Shown: positions 22,915 to 35,077 of the stretch, piece by piece
Layout of the letters: each line of letters begins with the position of its first letter
Position numbering within the stretch: position 1 is the stretch's first letter
Assembly: GCA_013368375.1 (NCBI GenBank)
Contig: JAACJP010000008.1
Location: 1,116,001 to 1,180,000 of the forward strand
DNA: 64,000 bases
From: Tricholomella constricta
Lineage: Eukaryota; Basidiomycota; Agaricomycetes; Agaricales; Lyophyllaceae
Direction: 5' to 3'
The notes under the pieces: model-generated
Told to the model about the DNA's origin: nothing
Seen by the model: the letters and a program-made list of their open reading frames with translations, nothing else
Databases searched by the model: none
Position numbers and translations under genes: made by a program

Positions 22915-25589
22915 ATGGCTCAGTCTTACTTTCCAAGCCGTGTTGCATCCCCGGTCGCTACATTCGCCGATACATCCTTCACTTTGAACGGCGACAAGCA
23001 GCTTAAGGCTGAGGATGTCCAGGAGGCCTATATGGAACATAGGGACCGGTGAGCACTCATATGTCCACTATCCATTGAATATATAGATTTACCTGCTGTA
23101 ACAGCCTTGTTGGCGCCATTGACTCCACTAAGGGCATTTTAAGCGAGATTCGCACCTTCAATAAGGAGGAGTGGGTTGTTAGGTATCCCCAGCTCCGCGA
23201 GCATCCCGCGGAGGACCTCAGCGAAGCCTCACCCTCTAGCCCGAAGCGTCGCAGGGGCATTCGCCGCTCCCTATCTTTCGCTGACGACCCGACAACACAT
23301 ACCGACGTTGTCTTGTCCGAGCCCAGGATGGGGATTACCCGCTCTGTCACCTTGGCGTCCATTGCTGATGCCCAGGAAGAAACGGAGGACTCCTCATCGC
23401 CCGCTGACAAGGAGAATGAGTCCCAACGTCTGCTTCCATCGTCGGATTTCCACGTCTTGCGGCTCGACCTCAAGCTCGGCGCATCCGGGACGTCCAATGC
23501 AGCTACATCCCTCGTGTCGCAGCTGGAGAAATCATCCATTGCCAACCTCATCGACGAGCGGATTGGAGCTTCGTTGAATCATATCAACAAGCTCCGCCAT
23601 CGTGTCGAGGACACCTCCTCTAAGGTCCTGGTGACTGGTGATTTGAACGCCGGAAAGTCTACGTTCGTCAATGCACTCCTCCGCCGCGAAGTCATGCCAG
23701 TGGACCAGCAGCCCTGCACGACCGCTTTCTGCGAAGTTCACGACGCCACCGAGAATCACGGTAAGGAGGAGGTCCACGTTCTCAAGGAAGGTACCACATA
23801 CGATATCAATGACGAATCTACCTTCGTTCGGGGCACTATCGCGGACCTGGAAGATATTGTCGCAGAGAACGAGGATACGCAGCAAATGATCAAGTTGTAC
23901 CTCGCTGATACCCGTGCACCCTCCGAATCCCTCCTTAACAACGGTGTTGTCGATATTTCCCTCATTGACGCCCCGGGCCTGAACCGCGACAGTCTCAAAA
24001 CAACTGCGTTGTTCGCCCGTCAGGAAGAAATTGACGTCGTCGTTTTTGTCGTCTCAGCGGAAAATCACTTCACTCTCTCTGCGAAGGAATTCCTCTGGAA
24101 CGCGAGCAACGAGAAGGCCTATCTCTTCATCGTCGTCAACAAGTATGATCAAATCAAAAACAAGGATAAATGTCGACGACTTGTTCTCGAGCAAATCAAG
24201 CAACTCAGCCCGCGTACATACGAGGACGCTCAGGATCTCGTCCACTTCGTTGACTCTGCCACCGCTCTCCAGCCATACACCGCCAATCCCGCTTTCGACG
24301 ATCTCGAATCGTCCCTCCGCTCCTTCGTGCTCGTCAAGCGCTCAAAATCCAAGCTCCACCCTGTCTCCACCTACCTTTCTAACCTCCTCTCCGACATCGA
24401 GCTCCTCGCCGGCGCTAATGCTATCGTCGCTGACGCTGAGCTTCAGGAGGCACGTGATAACCTCGAACAGGTCCTACCCGTTCTGGAGAAGATGAAGAGC
24501 GGTCGCGATGCACTCGAGAACGGTCTGGAAGCCACAGAGGAAGAGGGGGCTGACGGGGCTGCCTCCAAGACGCGGTCCATCCTCACCACAGCATTAGAGC
24601 GCGTCGGGCAGGGCAAGCTCGGCGTCGAGACGCCGCTCGTGCACATGCCCACCTACCCCGGCATCTGGGGCATCTGGGACTACGCCCGGGACGTGCGAAG
24701 GGCGCTGCTGGCGAGTCTGGATGCAGCCGTCAAGCTTGCGGAGGACGAGGCGCGGGACATCACGAGCGCGGGAGTTGAGAAGATCAAGGACCTTGGGGAG
24801 TCGCATCTTCCGGAGGGAGTGGAAAGAAGCCGCAGGGTATTCATGCCTGAGGCCATGTTCAGCGCTGTCCGCCGGGGAGCGAAGGGGAACAAGAACCGCA
24901 GATCGTTGTCTTCGCAAGGTGCGATTGTCGCGGGTGGAGTACATGGGCTTGGCATTGGGCTTGCGCAGCGCCCCGACATGCTTGAGACGACGTTCCTGGA
25001 TCTGTTTGATGTGCACCACCAGCTGTGGCTGCACTTTGGCGATGGGAGCACCAAAGAAGATGAGGAGCACCTGTCGGTCGTGCCGAGTGCACTGAGCATG
25101 GTTAGCGTCGGCGTGGGTGCGTTGACCATGGTTGGAGGGCAGGCGATTGGGGCGCGGGGCCTGATCGAGGGTGTCCTGCGGATCACGGACCTAGTTGGGA
25201 ATGAGACGACGCGGACGTGGGCTGCACCTGTTCTTGGCGCGTTCACTATCGGGCTGACGGCGTACCTGATTCTGGAGCTGCCCAGCTCGATTCCGCGGAC
25301 GGTGGGGAGGAGGGTACGGGCGTCTGTGGTGAGGAAGGACGGGAGTGACGGGGAGCTGTTTGTGGATGTGCATGCGGGACGGGTGAGCAAGGAGACGCGG
25401 AAGGTTTTGAGATTGGCGTCGTGGGATCTGAGGGAGAGGTTCAGGGGTGCTATGGAGGAGAGGAGCAAAGAGGTTAAGGGTGCGGAGGAGATGGAGCAGA
25501 AGGCGACGAGGGCGAAGGAGTGGTTTGGGGACGTTGGACGGCGGACCGGAGAGATACGCGTCGGGGCTGGGCTGGCTAACGGGGCTTGA
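22915..25589 (+). CDS. FZO1: Mitofusin (mitochondrial outer-membrane fusion GTPase), 872 aa
   Basis: Exons 22915-23048 and 23105-25589 (2619 nt). The dynamin-family GTPase motifs are clear: G1 TGDLNAGKSTFVNALL, the G2 threonine in PCTTAFCEV, G3 DAPG in SLIDAPGLNRD, and G4 NKYD in VVNKYDQIKNKDK. Heptad-rich helices flank the GTPase domain. The C-terminal half carries two hydrophobic segments (LSMVSVGVGALTMVGGQAIG and VLGAFTIGLTAYLILEL) followed by a last coiled coil, as in yeast Fzo1 and human MFN1/2. It anchors in the outer mitochondrial membrane and tethers and fuses mitochondria. The length agrees with the fungal family. The ATG at 22915 opens an N-terminal extension with no domain of its own. 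Confidence 0.95.
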
Positions 25590-26111
25590 AGGTTGGAAGG
25601 CAAAGAAGAAGCCGATAACAAAGACAACAAAGGTTGTATCACAAACCCCAAGGAAGTTCTGGATACCAAACGAAGCCCCGTTCAACGACGTGTGTCCTTC
25701 TCTATTTTTTAATTCCTCCTTACCTACTTCCCTCTTCTAATTCTTCTCCTCTGAAACCGTAAATTCGTTCAAACAAACACCTTTTACGATTCGCTCGTCA
25801 CAGCACGCTCATTCTCAGGCATATACAGACAGACCACAAAAGCGTACTGTCATTAGACGCCTTTCTATACTTTTTCTCCCCAACTCAAGCTTAGGCATCT
25901 TCTCGTTGCATACTTACAGCCTTTTACTCCCTTATGACGCTCCTTTCTCTGATGTCTTCTACTATGACCTGTCACGAAATGTAATACCTTTGTACGAAAA
26001 ACTTGATGCCTTTTCATGGTACCATATCATGTGTGTGTGACGTGAAGCATACAGGATCTTACGAAGCCGATAGCCGTCCCATCGAATGTCAGCGTCCCCA
26101 GGTGATGCCCC
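25590..26111. other. Convergent 3' flanks of FZO1 and the epoxide hydrolase
   Basis: About 520 bp, pyrimidine-rich on the plus strand, with no coding signal. It should hold both poly(A) sites. Confidence 0.5.
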
Positions 26112-27833
26112 TCACTGTGCGTACCCATGCTTCCCTTTCACGACACCAAACGCGCCCCCGCCTCGCCCAAACATCTTCCTCAGATCCCCCACCAGCTCCT
26201 GCGGCTTCTCGTGCGCAGCAAAGTGGCCCCCGCTCTCGTGTTCCGATTCAAACACGACGTTTGAGGTCTTGGTCCATCTGATGAAGTTGAAGTTAAGTAT
26301 AAGTACATCAATCGTGTCAGCCGGGAAGGTTGGGCGGGGACGTACGATCGGGGAAGGACAACAAGTTCTTTGGGGAAGTGGGAGTAGCCAACCGGGATTG
26401 TGGTGCGTTCTACGGCTGGGAAGGAGCCGAAGCCGTCGGTGGGGTGGACGGCCTCATAGTATATGCGCAGGGATGCGGCGGGGCCCGCGCGCGAGAAGAG
26501 GTAGATCGAGACCCAGGTGAGGACTATGTGCAAGGGAGGGGTGAGTAAGGCATCATGTAATGATCAAGAGGGAAAGGGAAAGAAGGTGGTACAGACCCTC
26601 ATCGTCGTCCCAGGGGTACCCATCCGTCCACTCCACGAGCTTCTCGTAGATCCACACGAGCAGGCCCACGGGCGAGTCCGCCAACGCGTACCCGAGCGTC
26701 TGGGGCCTGGTCGACTGTTCGGCAAAGTACCCTTGGCCAGAAGTGCGGAACCACTGGGTGCGCGCAAAGCCTGCTTTGTCGCGGGCGCTGTACGACAGGA
26801 GGGGGAGGGAAGAGAGGAGGTAGGATAGGATTAGGAGAGGGCGAGTGGTAAGGGAGGGGGGCGTGCCACTGTTGCCGCATGTGGTAAGAAGGGATTGATG
26901 TTAGTGTGGTGAATCACGCGGGGCATACTTTAGCTGCGGTGTGTATGTGGGGGGAGGGGGGCTTACATGACCATGTTTGTGTGCCAAGCTTTGCTGTGTT
27001 TGGGGCCGTGGAGGTGTGCGATCCTGCGGGTAATCTGGGAAGAGGGCAGCAAGCAAGGTTGATCACAGGCCAAGGATGTCGGTGATGGATTGACGTACGA
27101 AGTGTCCCCAATCACCTCCTTGTGTTACTGGGTTATCGGTCAATTAAAGCTAAGGCAATTTGTAGCTGGTCGTAAATACCGTATTCATCGTATCCGAGTG
27201 CAAGCATTAGCTTGTGTCCGACCTTTGAATGGCGGCCTGTACGTTAGAGGGGGGGGGGGCAGAAAAAGTGTGGGAGGAGTGCTCACCTCGGCATGTTGGG
27301 TTATGCCGAAGCCCTTCCTGGTGGGCGCGGCAGAGAAGCCGTATCCGGGGAGACTGTATGTAACGACGTGGAAGCTGGGATGGTCCTGGGAGGGCTCGAC
27401 GAGCAGTGGCAGGATCTTGCGGACTTCGATGAAGCTTCCTGGCCCTTCCAAGGCTCGGAAGTGAGTAAGTGAGATACGTGACTGCGAAACCACCAAAGGG
27501 CTTACATCCATGGACAAATAGTAGGGGGATCGCATTGTCGACCTCGCTCTTCTTATGAACATAGTGGATGTTCAACGTGCCAAAGCCCTCGACGTCAATG
27601 TCGCGTGTGAACTGAGGGAGCTCAGTATTGAGGGCGGCCTCGTGTTTCCGCCAGTCGTAGCTATCCTTCCAGCGTTTGACAAGCCTCTTCACATCGGCGA
27701 GAGGAACGCCGTACGTCCAGCCTGCATCGTCGAGCTCGTCGGGGAACGTTGCGAGCGCGAGCTTTTGCTGGAGGACAGAAAGCTGGAAGTCGGGAACAGC
27801 GATTGTGAATGGGGAGTCTCCTAGAGAGGTCAT
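26112..27833 (-). CDS. Epoxide hydrolase with EHN domain (alpha/beta hydrolase), 413 aa
   Basis: Exons 27833-27506, 27444-27287, 27222-27180, 27127-27099 (29 nt), 27034-26967, 26868-26597, 26523-26346 and 26277-26112 (1242 nt). The N-terminal EHN region (TFPDELDDAGWTYGVPLADV, WRKHEAALN) leads into LFVHGWPGSF (HGWPG oxyanion loop), SLPGYGFSAAP and TQGGDWGHF, where the D of GGDWG is the nucleophile. DKAGFARTQWFRTSGQGY follows, then DSPVGLLVWIYEKL. ESEHESGGHFAAHEKP supplies the catalytic histidine. This is the microsomal epoxide hydrolase / juvenile hormone EH-like group, which opens epoxides to diols. No membrane anchor is obvious. A poly-G run of 11 lies in the intron near 27250. Two decayed relatives are in this window. 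Confidence 0.9.
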
Positions 27834-28024
27834 GGTTCAGTGAGAAAGCCACAAGGATGTCATGTAGGTTTATATAGTAATTGGGTCCGGCCCTTAGACT
27901 TGAGAACTGGAAGAAGTTGATGTCAGACGCCTTATATGCCCGGACAGGGGTGGAAATAGACGGCGCGGTTTGACGAGCGCTATGAACCGTCGGCACGCGC
28001 ATGGTGATAAAGCTTGAAATCACA

Positions 28025-28367
28025 TCAGTGCCTGCTCATGGGTACGACGAGCACGGTGACTTATATTACTCTCCTCCAAGTCGTATTCTATCTTGTACTG
28101 AGTGAGCTTCCAGTAACCCAAGGCGGCGACTGGGGTCACATCGTTTGTATTTCTTCCCCTTCGACGCGACGAAACCTGCGTTTTCTTTCATACACACTCC
28201 GCGACGCAGGCATCACATACAAACGCTGGTTCAATGCTATGGGCAGGGGCCACTTCAATAAAGTCCACGCGGCCCCAGATGCTCGGGTACTCGCCTGTAG
28301 GCCTCCTCACGTGAATCTACGAGAAGCTCGTGAAATGGACTCCTGCGATGATGACGAAGGCATTTAA
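28025..28367 (+). pseudogene. Truncated epoxide hydrolase fragment, inverted relative to the intact gene
   Basis: The plus strand carries remnants in the order of the intact gene. GYDEH at the end of exon-3-like sequence is followed by a gtgact...ccag intron, then VTQGGDWGHI, then a block resembling the TQWF...G.GYF region, then QMLGYS-PVGLL, a stop codon, and IYEKLVKWT. The 5' EHN part and the catalytic histidine end are missing, and an in-frame stop interrupts it. It starts about 190 bp from the start codon of the intact gene, head-to-head. Confidence 0.8.
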
Positions 28368-31089
28368 TCCTACTTGCTCCTTCCTGTGGTCAAGGAATGG
28401 TGGCTGAGTCCGTGTCCACAGTCAATTTGTGTATCGTTATACACCTCCGCGCGTGCGTGACCCGGCCCGACGGCGTCCCTGCGTGTCTATTGCGAGGCCG
28501 TCCAGGCACAGGCGCGCCGTCGATCCAGAACCGCGGGTGTCCCAGTGAGATACTCGTTTCCCCCCGCTCATGCGTTGTATTTTCTTTCTTGTGCTTTCGT
28601 CGGCCGTTATTAATCGTTTTCGGTCGCTTGGTTTGTTCCCTGATAGCTGAGCAGCCGCGGGAGCTCATGCAGCATTCAAGGAGGATGTGGTTTGTAAAGG
28701 GTAAGAATGGGTATGTTTCCCAATCTCCCCAGGATTAGGTGGGGCCCTTACATCGCAACACAGGGAACCGTCTTGGAGAGACAGGTCTCTCGATGATACT
28801 TGGCAGTTTGCTTGCACGATACGATATCTGTTGCTGTTAAAATTGACATTCATGTGGTCATATCCGTTCCTGATAAGTGAAAATGAGATACAATTCACTG
28901 CCGTGTCATTATCAGGCTTCACGTCTGTATGTTGTTCATTTTCGAAAAAAATCAGATCCTGTCACTTGCCGCTCTCGGAAATGCAGGAAACTCACCAGAT
29001 TCACACTCAATTCCTGGGCCTTGGTGACAATAACGCGCTGCCATGAGACAAAGTTAGCACATGATTCGATTCACACGTCAGTAAAGTATAAGTCTACTTT
29101 TTTACGCGCCCCAGTGTAGAGTGGAGAGTCTACTCCAGAACAGTCAGGGCATGGCGACGTGCACGAAGCCACTGATGAACTCACTTTATTCATGAGCGCA
29201 GGGGAAGAAGATAGTCAAGGATGTTCGTTGGTGAGGAAAGGGAATATAATACGCACTGAATGGTCAGATATTACGATACTTGAGAGAGAATCTGTGGTAA
29301 AGTCTCGATTCTGGAAAGCGACACAGGTACGGAGTGACCAAAAGCACCTGACTGAAGCAGGTGGAGTCATTACAAAAGCTGGGATTGCGTCGGAGAGAGA
29401 AGACCATGTCGGTAGCGAGAAATGAGCTACTGGTCGATTACCATAGCTGTTTCAAGGGAGATGTATGTGAGGGTAAAAAGTTCCAGGTGGGGCACGTCCA
29501 GCAAAGACTAGGTCGGGTGACACCTGAGAGCAACGACGGAGATGACAAGCAATACAAGAAAAAACTGGCGTCAATTGCTGGGCCATTTGTAGACGAGAAA
29601 GACGTGGTCCGACATTTTCCCGAGATACATGGCGATACATTAGGCCCGACATTGACATCGGAAACGAGGAGAATTACTTGACGAAAGAGCACATAGAGAT
29701 CATCGGCAATTCCGGCGCGCCTTGTAAAACAAGGTCACATACGCGGGCAAACGACTGAGGGAGTAAACCGAGCCACCGAGCACTGTCTAGAGGCAGGCAG
29801 GGCCTGGGAAAGCGGACCCAGAGCACATCGAGATGCTGGAAGTGAGCGATAGCGAGCAATGGCACCGTGGAGTGTCGATCGAAGCATCATGAAAGGCGCT
29901 GAAAGGAAAACGAGAGGTTAGAATAGAGTCAGGAGTGGGGGCTCGAATCGCGTAGTGACAAGAGTGGTGGCAGTGGTAACGAGGGCCACAGAGAGAGAGA
30001 ATGGAAAGAATTCAAAGGCGTCTGTGAGGAAGAGGTCACTTCATAACTCTCGAGTAAAAACCAAGGATCCAGGTTTTGCGCGTTAGTGAGAAGCAAGAAT
30101 TCCGTGAGATGAAGAAGGCACAAAATTACATGGCAGTATTCGCACACACAGGACATGGGGTGTGTGACAGGCAAACACGCTGGACCGAGGGTAGGACGAA
30201 GAGGCGAGCACGAAAAAGAGACATGGATGACATACAACGCGGAAGGCATGGAATCAACCAACAGATAACAGCGTCATGGCGGGGTCAATATGTGGAGGTC
30301 ATACATGGCGGCAAACAGTCTACAAAGAGACAAACAGCCCCGATAGCGACAATGAATGGATCGAGACGACGTTGAAAAGGATACGGGCAGGTTGTGGACA
30401 TTGATGCTAGGCACAGGAAAAGAAAATGCATCGCACAGGAGCCACAGCGGTCAAGAAACAGCATATATGGAGCGATTGACATACGTAGGTTCCAAAGCAC
30501 AAATTCTCAGTGAGTACAGCAAAGAATGCCAACAGGCGAGGTAGCTAGTCTTCGAAGATGATAAACGTCAGATGTAAACCCACAGTTGGTATACAAGTAA
30601 TGGGATGGCTTACCGGTGCACATATAGATAATATAACATAGGCGAGGCATCTACTGAAGAACCACTGCACCAAGTGGGGCGTCGAGGTGAGAAGCGGCGC
30701 AGGCGCCTTAAAATACTTGACAAATGGTCGAATCATGCCTTGGGTTTACGTAGTGTAGATTGAGGTGGACCTCCATTGCGGTGCACGTGCATAGAATGTG
30801 AGAGAAATGACGGGGATAAAAGAGGCAGAGAAGATATGTGGCAGGGTTGAGAGGAAGTCGCGTTTTATAGACGCGACTCGACAATGACATGCTGTTTGTG
30901 CCGCTTTGGCCTTCGCCTGCTTTGAGTTGTGGCCAGCTTTGCTTTAACGAGAAGCATCGCCGAGTGCGTATCTATTACGTGAATTTTTCGATGGATTTAG
31001 ATCTTAGAGCTGCTCACTCGGGGGAAGCCAGTGGGAAGCCTAAGCATAAGTATGGTCGGATTCGTTGGAACGCCAAATCTTTAGCAAAG

Positions 31090-31106
31090 CACGTGTGATA
31101 CACGTG
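31090..31106. promoter_or_regulatory. Two CACGTG E-box motifs in a near-palindrome
   Basis: The sequence gcacgtgtgatacacgtgc contains CACGTG at 31090-31095 and 31101-31106, a possible bHLH-factor site. No clear gene starts close by, so its role is uncertain. Confidence 0.3.
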
Positions 31107-31330
31107 CCGCTACCGGCGTTTGCCGACGGCGACTCGTTTCGTTAGAACATGATGAGTAAGAAACTTTAGAAAGGCTATTTAATATTCAATAATAAAGAGG
31201 GAGAGGTGGGAGGGCCGAGATAACCTGTAAGGTACAGCAGGCTCCGGTACGGGCGAATTGGCGCGTGTATGCGCTAAGGGAACCGACGAGGGAGAGGAAG
31301 TAACCCGAGTAGGTGGTAGTCCAAGATCAA

Positions 31331-31360
31331 GGGGCGTGATCCCTTCGCTTGTCACGCCCC
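31331..31360. repeat. Perfect 9-bp-arm inverted repeat
   Basis: Arms ggggcgtga (31331-31339) and tcacgcccc (31352-31360) are separated by 12 bp. It lies just outside the left end of the large transposon. Confidence 0.6.
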
Positions 31361-31832
31361 GAAACGCGTTCCTCTTTCATCCCGTGCCTCCGTTCAGAGG
31401 ACGTTCAAACTTGACCCTACTATCAGTGGTGGTCACTTTATAAGGGGTATCCACTTTATAAATCTAATTTTTCACACTGATTGGTCCATTGCACCTTCCT
31501 CAGACAATGTGAGGACATGAGACATAAATATCAGCTACATGAACATCTATTCTATGGTACCCAGCCCTCGGTTGTACTTGATCTGCTTTGTGGAAGGCAT
31601 TACGGACTCAAACTTCTGCATGTACCTATTTTGATAAATATGAAAACATGAGATCGTACAATGACAGCTGCAGATTTCCCCCTAGTTTCATCCCAAGATT
31701 TGAAGGATGAGTGTTTTGCGATGCTGGCCTAAGCCGATTGGTCTCAGAGGGAGTTGAAATGACCCAAGGACATGATCAGTGAGCTTGGTGAGAGACAAGT
31801 GTGATTTTGCATGACAACGGTTTGAACCCCGC

Positions 31833-34467
31833 TTGGACAGCACGGAGCGCTGGGAGTCCTGGGCCGTCAGCTCTCCCCGTGGCATGGGCCGGACCTGTAA
31901 GGCTAGTCCTCCTCGCAAAAAAAGGTCTCCCAACTACGAAACAAATGTTAGCGCGGCCGACACATCTCTCCAGCAGCTTCCTCTTCCCGAAAAGCTCAAC
32001 TACACGGCAACCGCGGCAAAGTTCGACATCAAATGTGCAACCTTGCGCAATCGATACCTCAACCTTCACAGGCCAGTGGCACTGTATCATGAACAGAGGA
32101 AACTTCTTACAAGTACTCGGGAGGAAGTTTTGCTTGAATGGATGTTCCACCATGCAGAGGAGGGTCGGCCATGGGGTCGGGAGTTCATCAAGATCAAGGT
32201 TTGCCGCTTGATAGGAAAGAAGCCCTCGAACGAATGGGTCAAAGGCTTCAAGAAGTGTCATCATGCTGTGCTGAAGTTCTGTGGTGCTTCTGGCCTAGAT
32301 CCAAAGCGAGCGCAGGCATTCAACCCACACTGCATTGCAGACCAATTCCAGAAGCTAAGTGCCGGCATGAGGACCTATCAGTACAAGGTCCACAACATCT
32401 ACAATTTCGATGAGACAGGCATGCAGGTGGGAGGAGGAAGGAAGCGTACCGGGAGAAAATGGTTCATGTCTCGTCGCAGTCGCGCGAAATACAAGCAACG
32501 TGATGGGAATCTCGAGCTGGTCACAGTGGTGGAGTGCGCATGTGCAGACGGCGCAATGCTGGATCCAGGGTTCCTCTTCCAAGGGAGCCATACATATGAT
32601 ATTGATTGGTTTCAATCATCCTAACATCCCGTAAGTCTCCAATCCGTTAAAAGTTTCGGAGCTCACCTCAGCTTATTTGATAAGTGTTGGCCTTACGGAA
32701 AATGGCTGGACGGATGACTATCAGTGTCTTCTTTGGTTCAGACAGGTGTTCATACCTCAGGTCCGCCACCGAGCAGAACAGTATGGTGACAAGAATGACC
32801 CAATCCTGCTGATTTTCGATGGACATGGTTCCCACCTGACAGATGAACTCCGTGAGGAAGCCATCGCAAACAACATTCACTTCTTCAAGCTTCGTGCTCA
32901 CACAACACACAAGACGCAGCCCTGCAATGTCGGATGCTTCGGACCAATGTCAAAAAAATGGTTAGAGCGCATGGAAGAGATTGTGGAGGAGACGGGTGAA
33001 GGTTTACAGAAGTATGATTTTGTCAACGAGTACATGGCTGTCCGAGCTGCCTCCATAACACCCGAGAGCGTTCGAGCTGCATTCCGAAAGACGGGCATTT
33101 ATCCTTTCAATCCTGGAATTTTTTCTAAAGAAGACTTCGCACCTAGTCGGGTTTCCTCGACGCAGGCTCATATGCCTGCAACATATCCAGCTCCCGATCG
33201 ATCTCCTGGCCCCGCTATGCCTTGTCCAAGTGAACCTGGATCTGGTGACGATACGGGCTTCAAAGCACATGTTCTGAGAAGGATAGAGTTTGACTGTGCG
33301 CGGGAGATTGAACAGGCCTCTGGCGCTGCAAGTACAAACGGTGAGGAAGAGCATCAGTGGTTCTTTGATGCTGACGACGAGTTACCCATGGACCTTCCTT
33401 TGCAACATCCACGAATGCCTGACCCTTTATCGCCGTCAGAGCCCATCAGACCCCTCCTGCCCCATTCAACAACTTCAACTGATCAACTGATGATCAATCA
33501 GCCGCCGAACACTCCTTCAACGCAACCGGCTGTCTCGCAACCTCCGATCCTGCCAGCCATCCTGTCGTCGCCATCTGTCCAGTGGGGTTCCAAGGTACCT
33601 CGCTTCACGTGTACTGCTCTGGGTTCGAAATGGTCAGCCGAGGATAAGATCCAAGCTCTCCGTGACGATCTGCAACGCCTTGAAGCACTTTATCTCGACG
33701 AGTTCACTAGGCGGCAGAAGGTTGAGACGCACGCAGACCTTGTGGGGCTCGAGGTCACAAAGCTCAAGAAGCAGCTCAATCTTAGGCAGGAACAGGCAGA
33801 GGGCAGGAAGGGTAAGCAGTTCCAGGCAGCAGCAGATTTTATGATGTCGTCTGAATCGTTAGCTGCCTGGGAGATGAGCAAGTGGGAGAAGGCCGAAAAA
33901 GAGAGGGTAGAAGCAGAGAAGGTTGCCACAAGGCTTGCCATGGAGAAGGAGACCGAAATACGAAGAGCTGAACTCATACACGACTCCGCGGTCCGTTATC
34001 GAGGAAGCCTCAAGGCAAAGCACAAAGCAGACCTCGAAGATATTTCCACTCTCCTTGCCATTCCGTTTACTGCCAAGACTACGAATCCGCAACTTGTTGC
34101 ATTCATCATGGCACTTCTTGCCAACAAGCCCGAACTCAGACAAGATGCACACTTCGAAGGACTGTACTCAAGTCTACCCCACGATCCAACCTTTCTAGAC
34201 GCACCCACCCCTCCCATTCCATCTCCTTCTAGCACATTCCCCACAAATTCTCGCCTCGATGTGACTGCTGACTCGAACACGAGATCTCTTTCGCCACCTC
34301 CGAGCCGACTACCACTGTCATCAAGACAGGTTTCCTTGTTACCAACCCCTCAAGAGCGTCGATACCACCCCTACGCAATGTCGTACACATCCGATGCAGG
34401 TCCGGATGGCTCCGAATCTCATCCTCCTTTTCCAACAAGGATCGTCTTCTCAACCTCTCGATTATGA
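31833..34467 (+). pseudogene. Pogo-like DDE transposase, frameshifted
   Basis: A first frame (31833-32624) has a psq-like helix-turn-helix region (LPLPEKLNYTATAAKFDI), a CENPB-like part and the first catalytic aspartate in IYNFDETGMQ. After an intron (32631-32684) the frame resumes as VGLTENGWTDD, then ILLIFDGHGSHLTDEL with the second aspartate, then HKTQPCNVGCFGPMSKKW, FRKTGIYPFNPGIF, and a long tail with a coiled coil (IQALRDDLQRLEALYLDEF). Two lesions are visible. One extra base near 32612-32614 shifts the frame just before the intron (WFQSS-stop instead of WFNHPNI). The position of the third catalytic aspartate is asparagine (codon 32926-32928). This copy is not expected to be active. Confidence 0.85.
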
Positions 34468-34524
34468 ATCCGAAAACACTGCACCGACTACACACACAGC
34501 ATACCCAGGAATACAAACCCTCTA

Positions 34525-35077
34525 TGGTGCGGTTCACCTAGTCACCGCTAAGTTGGAACAAAGATATTAGTAGTTCAGATTCATCTAAAATGTCTATTCC
34601 TTTGGCAAAAATGCACCTTTTGAATAAAGGAACAAAAGCCCCAGAGCGTTTGCGGATAGCCTCAAAATTAAGCGAGTTATTTCCTCAAGTTAGACAGATT
34701 TTGCGCTCCTACTATATATGGATGATTGGTCATCAGAACTTTCCAAATATGGCAAGTCAATTGTGATGAGATAACTTGCTCTGGGACTGATGTACATCCT
34801 AGAGCCGAACGACCAGCGGCAATGAGAACAGACTTCTTCTTGTGAGGCCTTTGGGTAGTAATTTATCTCAGAAGCACTGTGCCCCGTCCCCCTACAATTT
34901 TTGTAACTTGTCTCGTCAATCTGGCTGACATTTCACTTCATTATTTCATATTTTTGAGTACATTCCTGAACGATTATCAAGAGCTCTTGACATCTGGTAA
35001 CTCTAAAATTTCTGGCCGACTTCGCCGGCTGATTTTGCGCTTGTTCCAACTTAGCGGTGACTAGGTGAACCGCACCA
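34525..35077. mobile_element. MITE with perfect 37-bp terminal inverted repeats, 553 bp
   Basis: Left end tggtgcggttcacctagtca (34525 on) and its exact reverse complement at 35041-35077 agree over 37 bases. Both ends are flanked by TA (34523-34524 and 35078-35079). It encodes nothing recognisable. The perfect ends indicate a fairly recent Tc1/mariner-type insertion, 55 bp downstream of the transposase stop codon. Confidence 0.88.

Larger units (their letters stand above)
28371..31419. other. 3-kb stretch with no supported gene
   Basis: Several short open frames (for example 29159-29681 plus and 29929-30261 minus) lack recognisable domains or coherent splice patterns. Locally it contains a CACGTG pair (31090-31106) and a 9-bp-arm hairpin (31331-31360). 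Nothing else identified. Confidence 0.45.

Noticed and set aside
24680..25669. 329-codon minus-strand open frame
   Set aside because: Antisense shadow of the FZO1 coding region.
27249..27260. Poly-G run of 11 as a functional signal
   Set aside because: It is within an intron of the epoxide hydrolase and looks like an ordinary homopolymer.
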